Assembly (NCBI GenBank): GCA_945873675.1 | Contig: CAMCEP010000002.1 | Span: 1-41,687, forward strand | Source: Asaia bogorensis | Lineage (GTDB): Bacteria > Pseudomonadota > Alphaproteobacteria > Acetobacterales > Acetobacteraceae | DNA: 41,687 nucleotides | Reading direction: 5' to 3' | In this document: positions 18,059 to 27,751 of the stretch, piece by piece | Layout: every line of letters starts with the position of its first letter | Position numbering within the stretch: position 1 is the stretch's first letter | Position numbers and translations under genes: made by a program | Notes under the pieces: generated by a model | Database searches by the model: none | Told to the model about the DNA's origin: nothing | What the model saw: only the letters and a program-made list of their open reading frames with translations

Positions 18059-18849
18059 AGGCGGTGTTTACTGTGCTGCGTGGTCCGCGTAGGGGCGAAA
18101 TTCGCGAGATTGATGGTACTTCCCTCACGCTTGGGCGCGGTGAAGAAGCGGATTGGCAGGTGGCGACGGACCGGGTCCTCTCTCGCTTACATTGCCAAAT
18201 TACTTTTTCCATGGGTGGCTATGACCTCACGGATCTGAGTACCAACGGAGTTATACTCAACAGTGCAGCAAAGCCGCTTGGGCAAGGCGTGACGGCGCGG
18301 CTTGCATCTGGGGATCGGATCGACCTGGGTCCGGTTGAACTTATAGTTCGGCTGGTTCTGCCCTCGCATGACGACGACCCTTTCCTTGCAGCAATAATTG
18401 GGAACCAGCCTAAATCTGAAGTGCAAGCTGCGCCCTCTGGTTGGCACCCCCCGCCAAACGCAACGTCAGCGCCTTGGAGTGTTGCTTCGTCGCTGCCACC
18501 ACTTACCGGCGAATCGTTCCAAATATCCCACCCATCATCAATCGGTCCGGTAATTACGGCATCGGCGGCGATCCCCGATGATTGGCTTGATGAACGTATG
18601 ACCGGCAATAATTTACCTGAGGCGAGCCTTTCGGCAGCCTACGATGCTTTGGTCGCAGAAGTCTGGGCGCTGACGCAGGCCTGCGCGAATCTTGATTCTG
18701 AACTTGCTACTGATGCGATCGCAGCTGCACCAAGCGCCAAGGCCGCTGGAGCAATTCTAAGTGCCGAGGATGGTAGCCATCGGCGCCGCCTGTTTCACAC
18801 CCTTACCCGCATGTTCACCCAGGCTATGGCCAGGCGAGGCATGCCATGA
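18055..18849 (+). CDS. fha: FHA-domain T6SS regulator
   Basis: Forkhead-associated protein that reads the phospho-threonine made by the kinase. The 264-residue protein starts at ATG 18055 (MKAVFTVLRGPRRGEI), coupled to the methyltransferase by ATGA. The FHA domain covers about residues 4-100 with SLTLGRGEEADWQV, the conserved RVLSRLHCQI (arginine, Ser and His used for phosphopeptide binding), and DLSTNGVILN. A Pro/Ser-rich linker follows, then a short C-terminal helical region (YDALVAEVWALTQAC) resembling the end of TagH/ImpI proteins. It is downstream of the kinase and upstream of tssK, which fits the threonine phosphorylation pathway. Confidence 0.9.
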   Translation: MKAVFTVLRGPRRGEIREIDGTSLTLGRGEEADWQVATDRVLSRLHCQITFSMGGYDLTDLSTNGVILNSAAKPLGQGVTARLASGDRIDLGPVELIVRLVLPSHDDDPFLAAIIGNQPKSEVQAAPSGWHPPPNATSAPWSVASSLPPLTGESFQISHPSSIGPVITASAAIPDDWLDERMTGNNLPEASLSAAYDALVAEVWALTQACANLDSELATDAIAAAPSAKAAGAILSAEDGSHRRRLFHTLTRMFTQAMARRGMP

Positions 18850-18865
18850 CCCGGAAGATACACTG

Positions 18866-20197
18866 ATGTCTCTTGCAACTCCTATCGTGTGGTCGGAGGG
18901 GCTCTTCCTCCGCCAACATCATTTTCAACAGCAAGAGCGTTACCTTCGCCACTTGGTGCGAGAACGCACTGCTGCGCTTGGTGCACATGGCTGGGGAATC
19001 TCGGCGCTTGAGGTGGATCGTAGCCTATTGGCCCTCGGGCAATTTGGACTGACGCGCTGCCGTGCGATTTTGGAAGATGGCACACCTGTTTCGATACCAG
19101 ATGTGGATTCAAACCCAGCCCCGACACTTCTACCAGAAGCTGCGCGGGATCGAATAATTTATCTTGCGCTACCTGTTGCCCAAGCCGGCAGTATTGAAGT
19201 GACAACGGGTACCGGTACCATGGCTCGATATGTGCGCGATACCATCGAGGTTTCAGACGCAGTCGAAGGGCCGCCATCGACGGCAGATATCCCTATCGGG
19301 CGCCTGCAGTTCCGCTTCCTGGTGGAAGGGAATGATTTATCGGGCTTTGTGTGCCTGGGCGTCGCACGTGTGAAGGAAGTACGCCCGGGTGGTGGAGTAT
19401 TATTGGATGAAACCTTTATGCCTGCAGCAACGGACTGTAGCGCCCACCCAACACTTGCTGGAATAGTGACTGATACATTGGGGTTAGTAACGCATCGTGC
19501 GGATGCACTGGCCCGACGTCTTGCCGGCAACGATGCTGTTGGAGGGGCTGAGGTAACTGATCTTTTGCTGCTTGCCGCGTTAAATCGTGCGGCGGCCTTG
19601 TTCACTCACCTTTCCGAATTCGTTGGGCTCCACCCAGAACGGCTTTTCGCCGAGTTGGTGCAATTGGCCGGAGAGATCGCGAGCTTCACCACCCCCACAC
19701 GCCGCAACGCGGTTTTTCCAGCCTATCGCCATACCAACCTAGAGGCCAGCTTCCGTCCAGTGATTGATGATTTGCGGCGATCGCTCACTTCTGTGCTGGA
19801 TCGCCGGGCAGTCTCCATACCTTTGACGGAAAGGAAATACGGCATCTTAACCGGTCACATAGCTGATCTCTCCCTGGTTGGTGAGGCACAATTCGTATTG
19901 GTGGCGCGATCCTCCTTCTCAGCGCCCACGATTGCACGTGTACTTCCCGCCCAGGTTAAAGTGGGACCCACAGAAATCATTCGCGATCTGGTGAATTCAT
20001 CCCTTCCTGGTATCGGCCTCCGAGCCCTGCCGTCGGCGCCTCGCGTGCTGCCTTTTTATGGTAACGCAACCTATTTCGAATTGGCGGCCGATAGTCCGCT
20101 TTGGGCACGCATGCGAATTTCTGGTGCTGTGGCGCTACACGTAGCGGGGGAGTTCACCGACCTCGAAGTTGAACTCTGGGCGATAAGGAGCCCCTAA
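18866..20197 (+). CDS. tssK: T6SS baseplate-membrane connector TssK
   Basis: Trimeric adaptor linking the baseplate to TssL/TssM. The start is ATG 18866 (MSLATPIVWSEGLFLRQHHFQQQ), the invariant TssK opening; the frame is open further upstream into fha but without family similarity. The 443-residue length is normal. Later landmarks are HLSEFVGLHPERLFAELVQLAGEIASF and the C-terminal LPFYGNATYFELAADSPLW. It lies 16 nt after fha and 4 nt before tssL, so tssKLM follow in the usual order. Confidence 0.95.
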   Translation: MSLATPIVWSEGLFLRQHHFQQQERYLRHLVRERTAALGAHGWGISALEVDRSLLALGQFGLTRCRAILEDGTPVSIPDVDSNPAPTLLPEAARDRIIYLALPVAQAGSIEVTTGTGTMARYVRDTIEVSDAVEGPPSTADIPIGRLQFRFLVEGNDLSGFVCLGVARVKEVRPGGGVLLDETFMPAATDCSAHPTLAGIVTDTLGLVTHRADALARRLAGNDAVGGAEVTDLLLLAALNRAAALFTHLSEFVGLHPERLFAELVQLAGEIASFTTPTRRNAVFPAYRHTNLEASFRPVIDDLRRSLTSVLDRRAVSIPLTERKYGILTGHIADLSLVGEAQFVLVARSSFSAPTIARVLPAQVKVGPTEIIRDLVNSSLPGIGLRALPSAPRVLPFYGNATYFELAADSPLWARMRISGAVALHVAGEFTDLEVELWAIRSP

Positions 20198-20201
20198 AAA
20201 C

Positions 20202-21596
20202 ATGTCACAACCCTCGCCTTTCACCGAAGAGCCAGATGAACTCGACAAGACTACCCGAATTCTGCCTGGTGCGAAAATTAACGCAGCCTCGGCGCGAGTG
20301 CCTGAGCATGAGCCTGAGAGACGGATTGTGCCATCGCGCGCTGCCGCTATGCAGCAATCGCAATCGCTGGGATCCCCAGAAGGTGACGTTTGGGATCTTA
20401 GTGCGCTAAACCAACTATGCGCTTTGGCTGCCCCACTTTTGACGATGGCAGCTCGATTGGCTGCGGGCCATGCGCACCCGGATCTCGAGGAATTGCGCGG
20501 TCGCGCGGTTACGTACGTACGCGAGATGGAGAGCCGTGCGCTGCAGGAAAATGTGTCAACGGAACGATTGCGTGTGTTGCGTTATCTGATCTGCGCCACA
20601 TTGGATGATTTAGTGCTCAGCACGGCGGAGGGTCCACAGAGTGATTGGGCCTCCCGCGGTTTGGTCAGTACCATCGAGCAGGAAACCTGGGGCGGTGAAC
20701 GTTTCTTCGTGCTCCTGGATAACGCCATGACCGATCCGGCGCGGTCGATTGATGTTCTCGAACTTTGCCATATTTGCATTTCGATCGGCTTTGCGGGGCG
20801 CTACCGCGTGGCACCGCGTGGCTCAACCGAACTCGCGGCGTTGCGTGATAAGCTTTTCCGCATCATTCGGGCACAGCGTGGTGACCCGGAATTAGATCTT
20901 TCGCCACCGCTTCGGCCGCTTGGTCTCCCTTTCATGCCACCCAAACCTGCGCGTTGGCTCTGGGCAGTACCTATTGCCGCGCTACTGCTGCTGGTGACTG
21001 GCTGGATCGTGGCTGATCGCTCACTTTCCGCCACGGCGGCCGCACTCGTAACACGCTTGGAGGCGATATTGCCGCCTGGTCAACCATTGATCATCCTCCC
21101 AACTGCGACACCAGCTTCCCCGGCGCCCTCGCTCACTCCAGAACAGCGCTTTCTGCAACTTGAAAGAGTACGCGAAAGGCTGGCGGACCTAGTCGCAGCG
21201 CGGCGTTTGGAGATTACTGAGACCGAGGCACATATTATTCTCCGTTCCCCCGACTTGATGCTACCGTCTGGCCGGACATCGCCCCCGCAGGACTCTCTAG
21301 TTTTGATCGAGAGGATCGGCGCTGCATTGGCGGTTGAGCCTGGCCAAATTCTGATTGTAGGGCATAGCGACAATGTGCCGGTCATCGCAGCGAGGTCATT
21401 TGACAATGTCGAATTATCTCGCCGGCGGGCACAATTAGTCGCAGAGCGCATGGCCCCCACTATCGGCGGAGAGCAGCGCATGTCGGTGGAGGGGCGTGGT
21501 GATACACAGGCCATAGCCTCTAACGATACGCCTACCGGACGGCAGCGTAACCGTCGCGTTGAAGTCCTACTATCGCGCGAAGGTCGCATACCTTGA
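20202..21596 (+). CDS. tssL: T6SS membrane complex TssL (DotU/IcmH) fused to an OmpA-like domain
   Basis: Inner-membrane protein of 464 residues that holds the baseplate and interacts with TssM. The N-terminal DotU domain covers about residues 60-240 (LRYLICATLDDLVL, WGGERFFVLLDNAM, ELCHICISIGFAGRYRV). One transmembrane helix lies at about 250-272 (LWAVPIAALLLLVTGWIVA). A periplasmic OmpA/MotB-like domain ends the protein at about 340-464, with ILIVGHSDNVP and the peptidoglycan-binding SRRRAQLVAERM and RNRRVEVLLS segments. With no TssJ lipoprotein or separate TagL in view, this domain is the likely cell-wall anchor of the machine. Confidence 0.95.
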   Translation: MSQPSPFTEEPDELDKTTRILPGAKINAASARVPEHEPERRIVPSRAAAMQQSQSLGSPEGDVWDLSALNQLCALAAPLLTMAARLAAGHAHPDLEELRGRAVTYVREMESRALQENVSTERLRVLRYLICATLDDLVLSTAEGPQSDWASRGLVSTIEQETWGGERFFVLLDNAMTDPARSIDVLELCHICISIGFAGRYRVAPRGSTELAALRDKLFRIIRAQRGDPELDLSPPLRPLGLPFMPPKPARWLWAVPIAALLLLVTGWIVADRSLSATAAALVTRLEAILPPGQPLIILPTATPASPAPSLTPEQRFLQLERVRERLADLVAARRLEITETEAHIILRSPDLMLPSGRTSPPQDSLVLIERIGAALAVEPGQILIVGHSDNVPVIAARSFDNVELSRRRAQLVAERMAPTIGGEQRMSVEGRGDTQAIASNDTPTGRQRNRRVEVLLSREGRIP

Positions 21597-21598
21597 GA

Positions 21599-23074
21599 AT
21601 GATGAAGATGGATCGAAAAACGACCCATTCAGCAGGTTGGGTAGCAGCCAATGAGTCGCGCATTGCGATACGCCGTGTCGCTGCTGGCACATTGGGGTTG
21701 GTAAAGGATAGGCTATCTCAGGCTGAGGGTCTTCTGCTTGCTCGTGGGGGTAACCAGAAGCCTTGGTATATCGCTATTGGCGCAAACAATGTGGGTACTA
21801 CCACGTGGTTGCGCGTAGCCGCGGGATCTGGGCGGTGGACCGGGGATACGAGTTTATCGGGCGCTCCTTCAGCGCCGGTTGAATTGGTGTGCTGTGAGAG
21901 TGCATTGGTCGCCGATATCTCTGGAACTTTGATTTCACAGGATCTTGATGAAAAAGTAGAGAGTGTTGTCTGGCGAGGAGTTTTGCGCCAACTGCGCCGC
22001 GCGGCAATTGGCCGAATGGCTGGTATCTTGCTTTTTGTCGAAGCATCCGGCTCAGGCTTCCGAGAGATCGCGGATGCTGCGCTCGCCGCACGCCTCAAGG
22101 AGATCCGCGCCGCCTTTGGTCCTTTGCCGATCTACTTGATTGTGACAAAGCTCGACCGATTGCCTGGATATGGCACCTTTTTAGCGGGACTTGAGGGCGA
22201 TATCCGAGAGCGCCCCTATGGGGCGTTGTTGTCGCCGGGGGCAGGCCAACCAGCGCTAGCGGGCCAACTTCTAGATGAATTGTTGGCCCGGCTCACGGCG
22301 CAGACCATCTTCCGCTTGCAGGCCACTGGTATTGGCGAACAAGGCGCAGATGCTCTTGGTTTCCCTACGGCTTTCGCGAAAATGCGCGATCCGCTCATCG
22401 GGCTGGTAAATCGACTGCTGCCTCGCGAACCTGAAAGGCTCAGAGGAGTTTTCTTCAGCGCCAGCCCAACCGCCGGTACCGGGCGCGTCCGCCTGGACTT
22501 TGCACGCGATGTCCTGTCGGGTGTTGTGGCGCAGGAGGCTGGGTTGGCCAAATCAGCTAAGTATAGGCTTGCGATACGGGTACTGACATCCGTAGCCATC
22601 GCAATAGCGTTTTTGGTGGGCGGTCTTTCAGTTTTGGCAATTGACCATCGGGATCAGGGTGCGGCTCTGGCAAGAATGGAAGCTGCTATTGGGCGCGCCT
22701 CGGGTCATCTGGCCACAACCAGTGTTACTGTCATCTCCGACCGGGCCCCAAATTCGATCCTTCCTGTTCTAGATAGTCTCGCAGAGGCGACCGATGCAGT
22801 GGGTGCCGCGCCGATGGTGCTGACCGACCATACCGCTCTGGCCGCTCGCGCTGCCCGTGTTGTCTACCGCTCGGCTCTGGCAAAACTTCTGGCGCCAAGG
22901 CTTGGGCTTGCTGTCGAAGAAGCGATGCGTCAGCACGGGATAGACCCTGGTATCCTCGATGACGCCACCCTGAAGGGCTGGTTGGAGAGTGGTGGCTGGC
23001 CCATCCCGTCAGAGGATGCCGCTACGCTCCGGCACCATTTGAATGTCCTGCTTCGGCACGGGGGAGAAAGATGA
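21599..23074 (+). CDS. TssM-like protein with degenerate P-loop (putative pseudo-NTPase)
   Basis: A 491-residue protein between tssL and the true tssM. It resembles the cytoplasmic NTPase part of TssM/IcmF: WYIAIGANNVGTTTWLR around residue 55 sits where the Walker A motif should be, but the invariant lysine is a threonine (GANNVGTT). GILLFVEASG near 140 and the NKxD-like LIVTKLDRLPGY near 180 are kept. A single hydrophobic segment at about 325-347 (SVAIAIAFLVGGLSVLAI) matches the third TssM helix; the long periplasmic part is missing, leaving only ~140 residues after it. The start could be TTG 21593 or ATG 21599/21602. The stop overlaps the tssM ATG. It could be a non-catalytic partner or regulator of TssM; that is inference. 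Confidence 0.78.
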   Translation: MMKMDRKTTHSAGWVAANESRIAIRRVAAGTLGLVKDRLSQAEGLLLARGGNQKPWYIAIGANNVGTTTWLRVAAGSGRWTGDTSLSGAPSAPVELVCCESALVADISGTLISQDLDEKVESVVWRGVLRQLRRAAIGRMAGILLFVEASGSGFREIADAALAARLKEIRAAFGPLPIYLIVTKLDRLPGYGTFLAGLEGDIRERPYGALLSPGAGQPALAGQLLDELLARLTAQTIFRLQATGIGEQGADALGFPTAFAKMRDPLIGLVNRLLPREPERLRGVFFSASPTAGTGRVRLDFARDVLSGVVAQEAGLAKSAKYRLAIRVLTSVAIAIAFLVGGLSVLAIDHRDQGAALARMEAAIGRASGHLATTSVTVISDRAPNSILPVLDSLAEATDAVGAAPMVLTDHTALAARAARVVYRSALAKLLAPRLGLAVEEAMRQHGIDPGILDDATLKGWLESGGWPIPSEDAATLRHHLNVLLRHGGER

Positions 23075-26000
23075 GCGGGTCAACCCCCATCGGCGAAATT
23101 ATGCGCCGACCTCCGGTGATTGCGCTTCTGGTCGCGTCCGTACTGGGACTTTTACTTTGGTTTGGGTTGCCGCTGATTAACATAGGGGGGCAACAGCCTC
23201 TAGCCGGTACATCTCTGCGCCTTGGGGCCCTATTGTTTGTGGCGCTTTGTTGGGGAGGTGCGAATCTTCTTTTTGCGCGCAACGGCCAACGCGATGGAAT
23301 GTGGCGGGCCCAGGCAGCAACGCGGCGCGCCGCGCGCACAGCCGAACGTAATGCAAAAATTGAAAGCCGCACTGCCACGGACACGACAGCGCAGCGTCTG
23401 CTAGCGACCGATCGGCTGCTGCGCGGACATGTTTCTGAACTTCCGATATTTCTTTTGCTTGGTCCGACTGGCGCGGGCAAGACAGCCCTGCTTGCCCAAT
23501 CTGGACTTCCCTTTCCGCTACAGGCTCGGGCTGGGGTGCTGCCAGAAAGCGGGGTAGCCACAGAGCAAGCCGCGGCTTGGGTCGCCGAGAAGGCGATCTT
23601 CCTTGATACTCCGGGATATTTTGCGGATTTAGCGCCTCTATCTCCCGGTAATCGCGCGAAATGGTACGGTTTTCTTGGGCTACTGCGCCGGCGCCGCCCA
23701 TCGCAGGCGATCAATGGGATCCTACTCACGGTCAGCCTTGAGACAATCGCCAGAGCCTCTGAAACTGAGCGCACCACCTTGGCGCAGAATTTGCGCTATA
23801 GAATAACTGATGTTGAGGCTCGCTTTGGCTTCCGCCCGCCCTGCCACTTAATTTTTACGCACACCGATACAATCAGCGGGTTCAGTGAATTTTTCGCCGG
23901 AGTGTCGGCCGTTACTCGAGCTGGACAACTTGGTGCGGAGATTCCACCCATTCCAGACCAGCCCTTCCGGAGGGAAGTGTTGAGGAACTATTTTCACAGC
24001 ATCCTTGTGCGTCTCACGCCGGCAGTACCGACGCTTCTTCAACGGGAACTGGATGCGGAGCGGCGCTTTCGTATTCTTGAATTCCCAGCACAATTTGCAG
24101 CTCAATCCGAAGCTGTCGTGAACTTCCTGTCTGCCTTGATGGAGCCATCCCGCCAAGTGGCACAAGTTTATTTGCGTCGTTTCACGTTCACCAGCGTTCC
24201 GGGTCCAACAGAAGAATTAGATTCACTCGCGCCAATACTTGATGATGCATTTGGCTTGGCGCCGCTTCCGCCGACAGAAAGCAAGCCGGTCCAACGGCGC
24301 GCTAGTTTATTCATACATCGGCTGCTGGACGAAATACTGCCGGCTGAGGCTGGCCTCGCAGGTTTCGACCCTCGCCAGCGTCGTCGTGCCCAGCGAAGTC
24401 GATTGGCGCTTGCCTCTGGCTCCGGCGCTCTGGCCCTTACGCTTGGCGTGGCATTCACCCTGACCTGGACTGAAGGCCGTGATCATCTCAAGACCGCTGA
24501 GGCAGCGGCGACGGAAGTAGAATTGGGTCTGACGCGTATAACTGCCGGCGCCTCGCACGAGGCGCGCCTGGAGGTGCTTGATGCGCTCCGAACGGCCGCA
24601 GAGAGGCATAAGGAGAGTTTTACTGGTATCGGTGGGGAAGCTCTGGACGAAACTGACAAGTTGGCGGAAGCTGCCTATCGAAGGGGTCTTTCTGCGCTTC
24701 TATACCCTGAACTCACAGCCTACCTCCACGCAAAGCTTTCCTCGGCGATTGGGCAAGGAGCTGAGCCAGCTGAGGTTTTCGCCGCGTTGCGCGCCTATCG
24801 CGTCATTCTTGGGCAAGGGCCCTTCGATGCGGCTTTGCTCCGCGCGGCATTGCAAGATCTACCCAGACCCTACTCCGCCGTTTGGCGTGCTTCTCATGCT
24901 AGGCATGTTGATGCGGTTTTGAACGCCGGTGCGCCGCTGCCCGGCGCTACGGTGGACACTTCATTAATTGAGCTCGGGTTGGCGCGACTGCGCGGTTGGT
25001 CATCGGTTGAATTGGGCTATGCGATCTTGCAGAGCCATCCTTCATTAAAGGCTATGCCAGAATGGCGTGTAGCCGATCATGCAGGACCTGCGGGCGCACG
25101 TGTACTTGCAAGAAGATCTAATCGTGGCCTGCTGCAGGGCGTGCCCGGTATGTATACAGCGGCTGCCTTTCATGATGTGGTGAAGGCGCTTATTCCGATT
25201 GCTGCGCGCGAAGCGATGGACGTCGCTTGGGTGCTTGGTGAAAGCTCCCTTGGGGTTACTGCTGCAGCAAGGCGTGACCGAAGCGAGGCGAATATTCTTG
25301 CACTCTACCTTGATGATTATGCCCGCGCTTGGGAGGGGCTGCTGGCGGATATTGGGATTTTTCCCTTTAGCACCGTGGAGCAGACGCTGGATGTGCTCAA
25401 CGCGCTCTCGACGACGCAATCACCCCTCCGCCTTTTCCTCCTCGCGGCGGCAAGTGAAACGACGCTCACAACGCCCGCTGTGGCCGATTCGGCTGCTGCA
25501 GGGCGCGCCCCGGCAGCTGCTGGGCTTGATGGTGTATCATTGGCTTCAGGACACCTGACCGGGCCTTTGGCGCGCGGCTTGGTAGCTGCTATTCCATCGC
25601 CGCAACAGCCTGGGCAACCGATAAACGACCGCTTCTCTGCGCTACACGAATTTGTGCGTGGTGTTAACGGTCAACCAGCCGAACTTGAAGCTTTGACCGC
25701 AGGTTTCCGGGAATTGTATGAACAACTACTCCAAGCTTCATTTGCGCCAGATAGCGGACGGGCGATGCTTGCGGCACTGCAGGGTACGGGCGGCAACCAA
25801 GCCAGGCTTCGCCTGCAAGGTATTCTACAGCGTAGTCCGGCATCCATCCGCCGGACAGTGGAACCGGCGGTTCAGCGCGCACAGAACGTCGCGCGTATTA
25901 CCGCTTCGGACCAGGCGAATGCTGCATGGCATTCACGACTATTGCCGGTTTGCCGCGCGCTCCTTGATCGTTTTCCGTTCAACCCAACAGCAGGGGATGA

Positions 26001-26604
26001 AGCGGCTTTAGGCGATGTAACATCGTTATTTGGCCCTACCGGCCAACTGAATGCCTTCTTTGAAGAGCACTTGAAGCCACATATCAATGCGACCACTACG
26101 CCCTGGACGCTGCGGCGCACCGGCGGGGCATCATTTGCGGTATCGCCAGCAATGCTTGCCTTTCTCGAACGGGCGGAGTTGCTGCGCACAGCCCTTTTTT
26201 CCTTAGGGGCCGAAAGCCCACGAGGGAGATTTGAGATTGAGCCGGTTGAACTAGATGTTCGTGCGCTGGAAATGCTGCTGGTGATGAACGGTAGCATCCT
26301 ATCATATCGTCATGGCCCAACCACCCCGCGCCAATTTGATTGGCCTTCCGCTACCCCAGCTGTAAGGCTTACTTTTGGTCCGCCGATACCAGGTGAGATA
26401 TCTTCTGCGGAATTTCGGGGCCCCTGGGCATTACACCGTCTACTCGCGCGCGCAACGCGACAGACCTCAACAAAGCCTGAAGAGACTCTCTTTCGGATCG
26501 ATTTGGGGGCGCGCTGGACGGTATTGTCTTTGAGAGCGAGCAGTCCAGCAAACCCTTTCTCGGTTGGCGTGTTTGATGGGCTGCGCTGCCCTGAGGCGTT
26601 GTGA
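23071..26604 (+). CDS. tssM: T6SS membrane complex TssM (IcmF/VasK)
   Basis: Inner-membrane protein of 1177 residues forming the trans-envelope complex with TssL. Two N-terminal helices (about 15-37 and 46-66) precede the cytoplasmic NTPase domain with intact Walker A LLGPTGAGKTALLAQSG near residue 130, DTPG near 185 and FTHTDTISGFSEFF. A third helix at about 445-470 is followed by the ~700-residue periplasmic region, with the usual ImcF-related and C-terminal beta domains. Start ATG 23071 overlaps the previous stop (ATGA), and its own stop overlaps the phosphatase start. This copy has all motifs that the neighbouring TssM-like protein has lost. Confidence 0.95.
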   Translation: MSGSTPIGEIMRRPPVIALLVASVLGLLLWFGLPLINIGGQQPLAGTSLRLGALLFVALCWGGANLLFARNGQRDGMWRAQAATRRAARTAERNAKIESRTATDTTAQRLLATDRLLRGHVSELPIFLLLGPTGAGKTALLAQSGLPFPLQARAGVLPESGVATEQAAAWVAEKAIFLDTPGYFADLAPLSPGNRAKWYGFLGLLRRRRPSQAINGILLTVSLETIARASETERTTLAQNLRYRITDVEARFGFRPPCHLIFTHTDTISGFSEFFAGVSAVTRAGQLGAEIPPIPDQPFRREVLRNYFHSILVRLTPAVPTLLQRELDAERRFRILEFPAQFAAQSEAVVNFLSALMEPSRQVAQVYLRRFTFTSVPGPTEELDSLAPILDDAFGLAPLPPTESKPVQRRASLFIHRLLDEILPAEAGLAGFDPRQRRRAQRSRLALASGSGALALTLGVAFTLTWTEGRDHLKTAEAAATEVELGLTRITAGASHEARLEVLDALRTAAERHKESFTGIGGEALDETDKLAEAAYRRGLSALLYPELTAYLHAKLSSAIGQGAEPAEVFAALRAYRVILGQGPFDAALLRAALQDLPRPYSAVWRASHARHVDAVLNAGAPLPGATVDTSLIELGLARLRGWSSVELGYAILQSHPSLKAMPEWRVADHAGPAGARVLARRSNRGLLQGVPGMYTAAAFHDVVKALIPIAAREAMDVAWVLGESSLGVTAAARRDRSEANILALYLDDYARAWEGLLADIGIFPFSTVEQTLDVLNALSTTQSPLRLFLLAAASETTLTTPAVADSAAAGRAPAAAGLDGVSLASGHLTGPLARGLVAAIPSPQQPGQPINDRFSALHEFVRGVNGQPAELEALTAGFRELYEQLLQASFAPDSGRAMLAALQGTGGNQARLRLQGILQRSPASIRRTVEPAVQRAQNVARITASDQANAAWHSRLLPVCRALLDRFPFNPTAGDEAALGDVTSLFGPTGQLNAFFEEHLKPHINATTTPWTLRRTGGASFAVSPAMLAFLERAELLRTALFSLGAESPRGRFEIEPVELDVRALEMLLVMNGSILSYRHGPTTPRQFDWPSATPAVRLTFGPPIPGEISSAEFRGPWALHRLLARATRQTSTKPEETLFRIDLGARWTVLSLRASSPANPFSVGVFDGLRCPEAL

Positions 26605-27314
26605 TGCTTACTGGTCGCTTCGGAGGACGGCTGCTTAGCTGGGCGCATTCTTCAAGGGAACTCAGTTTCACGACAGGATACGCGACCCAGGCCGGACTTA
26701 GGCGGCGGATTCAGGAGGACGCCGTTGCTATTGTTCCGAATTGCGGGCTTTGGGCTGTGGTGGACGGCATGGGGGGCCATGGCGGCGGGGCAATGGCCAG
26801 CCGTCTTGTTTCGAGGGCATTGCTTGCGGTGAAGCCTGAAGGTGGAATTGCGGGCATGACCCGGGCAGTCTTGCGTTGCTTGCGCCAGTCGCATGAAGAA
26901 TTGAATAATCTAGATACTGAAACTGGTAGAAAGCCTGGCGCCGCCTTCATTGTGCTTCTCACGGCGGCTGACCATTACACTGCTATTTGGGCAGGTGACG
27001 CACGGTTATACCAACAGCGCCGTGGCGTATTCTCCCAAGTAACACAGGACCATCTTGCCCAGGATGGCCATAGCCTATTGCAGGCAATTGGCGGTGGCGG
27101 TCCCTTGGAACCCGAAATTGTACATGGCCTGCTGCGCTCCGGGGATCGTTTCCTTTTGTGTAGCGATGGCATAACGAAGACCCTGTCCGGTGCTGTAATC
27201 GCCAAGCTGCTTGCGGCTGGCGAAGCGCAGGGCTCTGCCGACGCCTTGATAGCAGCCGTCCTTGCTGCCGGCGCGCCGGACGACGCTACCGGCATTGTGG
27301 TGGCTGTGAATTGA
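26601..27314 (+). CDS. pppA: T6SS PP2C-type Ser/Thr phosphatase (PppA-like)
   Basis: Opposes the T6SS kinase by dephosphorylating the FHA protein or its partners. The 237-residue protein has the PP2C metal-binding motifs: RRIQEDAVAI, AVVDGMGGHGGG, WAGDARLYQ, LCSDGITK and the final APDDATGIVVAV. The start is GTG 26601, or ATG 26604 at the last base of the tssM stop. It is the last T6SS gene in the window; 80 nt later an insertion sequence begins, so any further T6SS genes on this side have been lost, moved or never existed. Confidence 0.93.
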   Translation: MMLTGRFGGRLLSWAHSSRELSFTTGYATQAGLRRRIQEDAVAIVPNCGLWAVVDGMGGHGGGAMASRLVSRALLAVKPEGGIAGMTRAVLRCLRQSHEELNNLDTETGRKPGAAFIVLLTAADHYTAIWAGDARLYQQRRGVFSQVTQDHLAQDGHSLLQAIGGGGPLEPEIVHGLLRSGDRFLLCSDGITKTLSGAVIAKLLAAGEAQGSADALIAAVLAAGAPDDATGIVVAVN

Positions 27315-27466
27315 TATGGAACTGTCGCTTATTATACCGCTCAGCGTTCTGATGTGCCCGCCCGAAATGGTGTCAGTTTTTAATTGGGACTGTTGACGTG
27401 CTCTGACGCGCCCCACTGAATTGTTGCCAAATTTCGGTAGAGTCTGTTTCTCAAGGGGACGGACGA

Positions 27467-27751
27467 ATAAAACGCAGCAGGTTCAGCGATGAGCACATCA
27501 TCGGGATTTTGAAGGAACAGGAAGCGGGTGCGGTGACGGCGGATGTTTGCCGCCGTCACGCGATCAGCGAGGCAAAATTCTACGAGTGGAAGGCCAAGTA
27601 TGGCGACCTGGAAGTGACGGAGGCCAAGCGGCTTCGCACACTGGAGGTTGAGAACGCCAAGCTGAAAAAGCTTTTGGCCGAGGCGATGCTGGACATTGCG
27701 GTCTTGAAAGACATCTCCCCAAAAAATGGTGACGCCCGGCGCGAAGCGTGA
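27467..27751 (+). pseudogene. IS407-group orfA with lost ATG start
   Basis: Helix-turn-helix OrfA. The reading frame corresponding to the usual MKRSRFS start begins at 27467 with ATA in place of ATG, then KRSRFSDEHIIGILKEQ. The rest is intact: TADVCRRHAISEAKFYEWKAKYG followed by the leucine-zipper ENAKLKKLLAEAMLDIAVLKD. An internal TTG at 27509 could still start a product lacking the first 14 residues. It is part of a dead element, so it is listed as broken. Confidence 0.75.

Noticed and set aside
23022..23777. Long minus-strand open frame (251 aa) opposite the TssM region
   Set aside because: It lies fully antisense to tssM, which has clear motifs; its composition (Ala/Arg/Ser-rich) is what high-GC antisense frames give.
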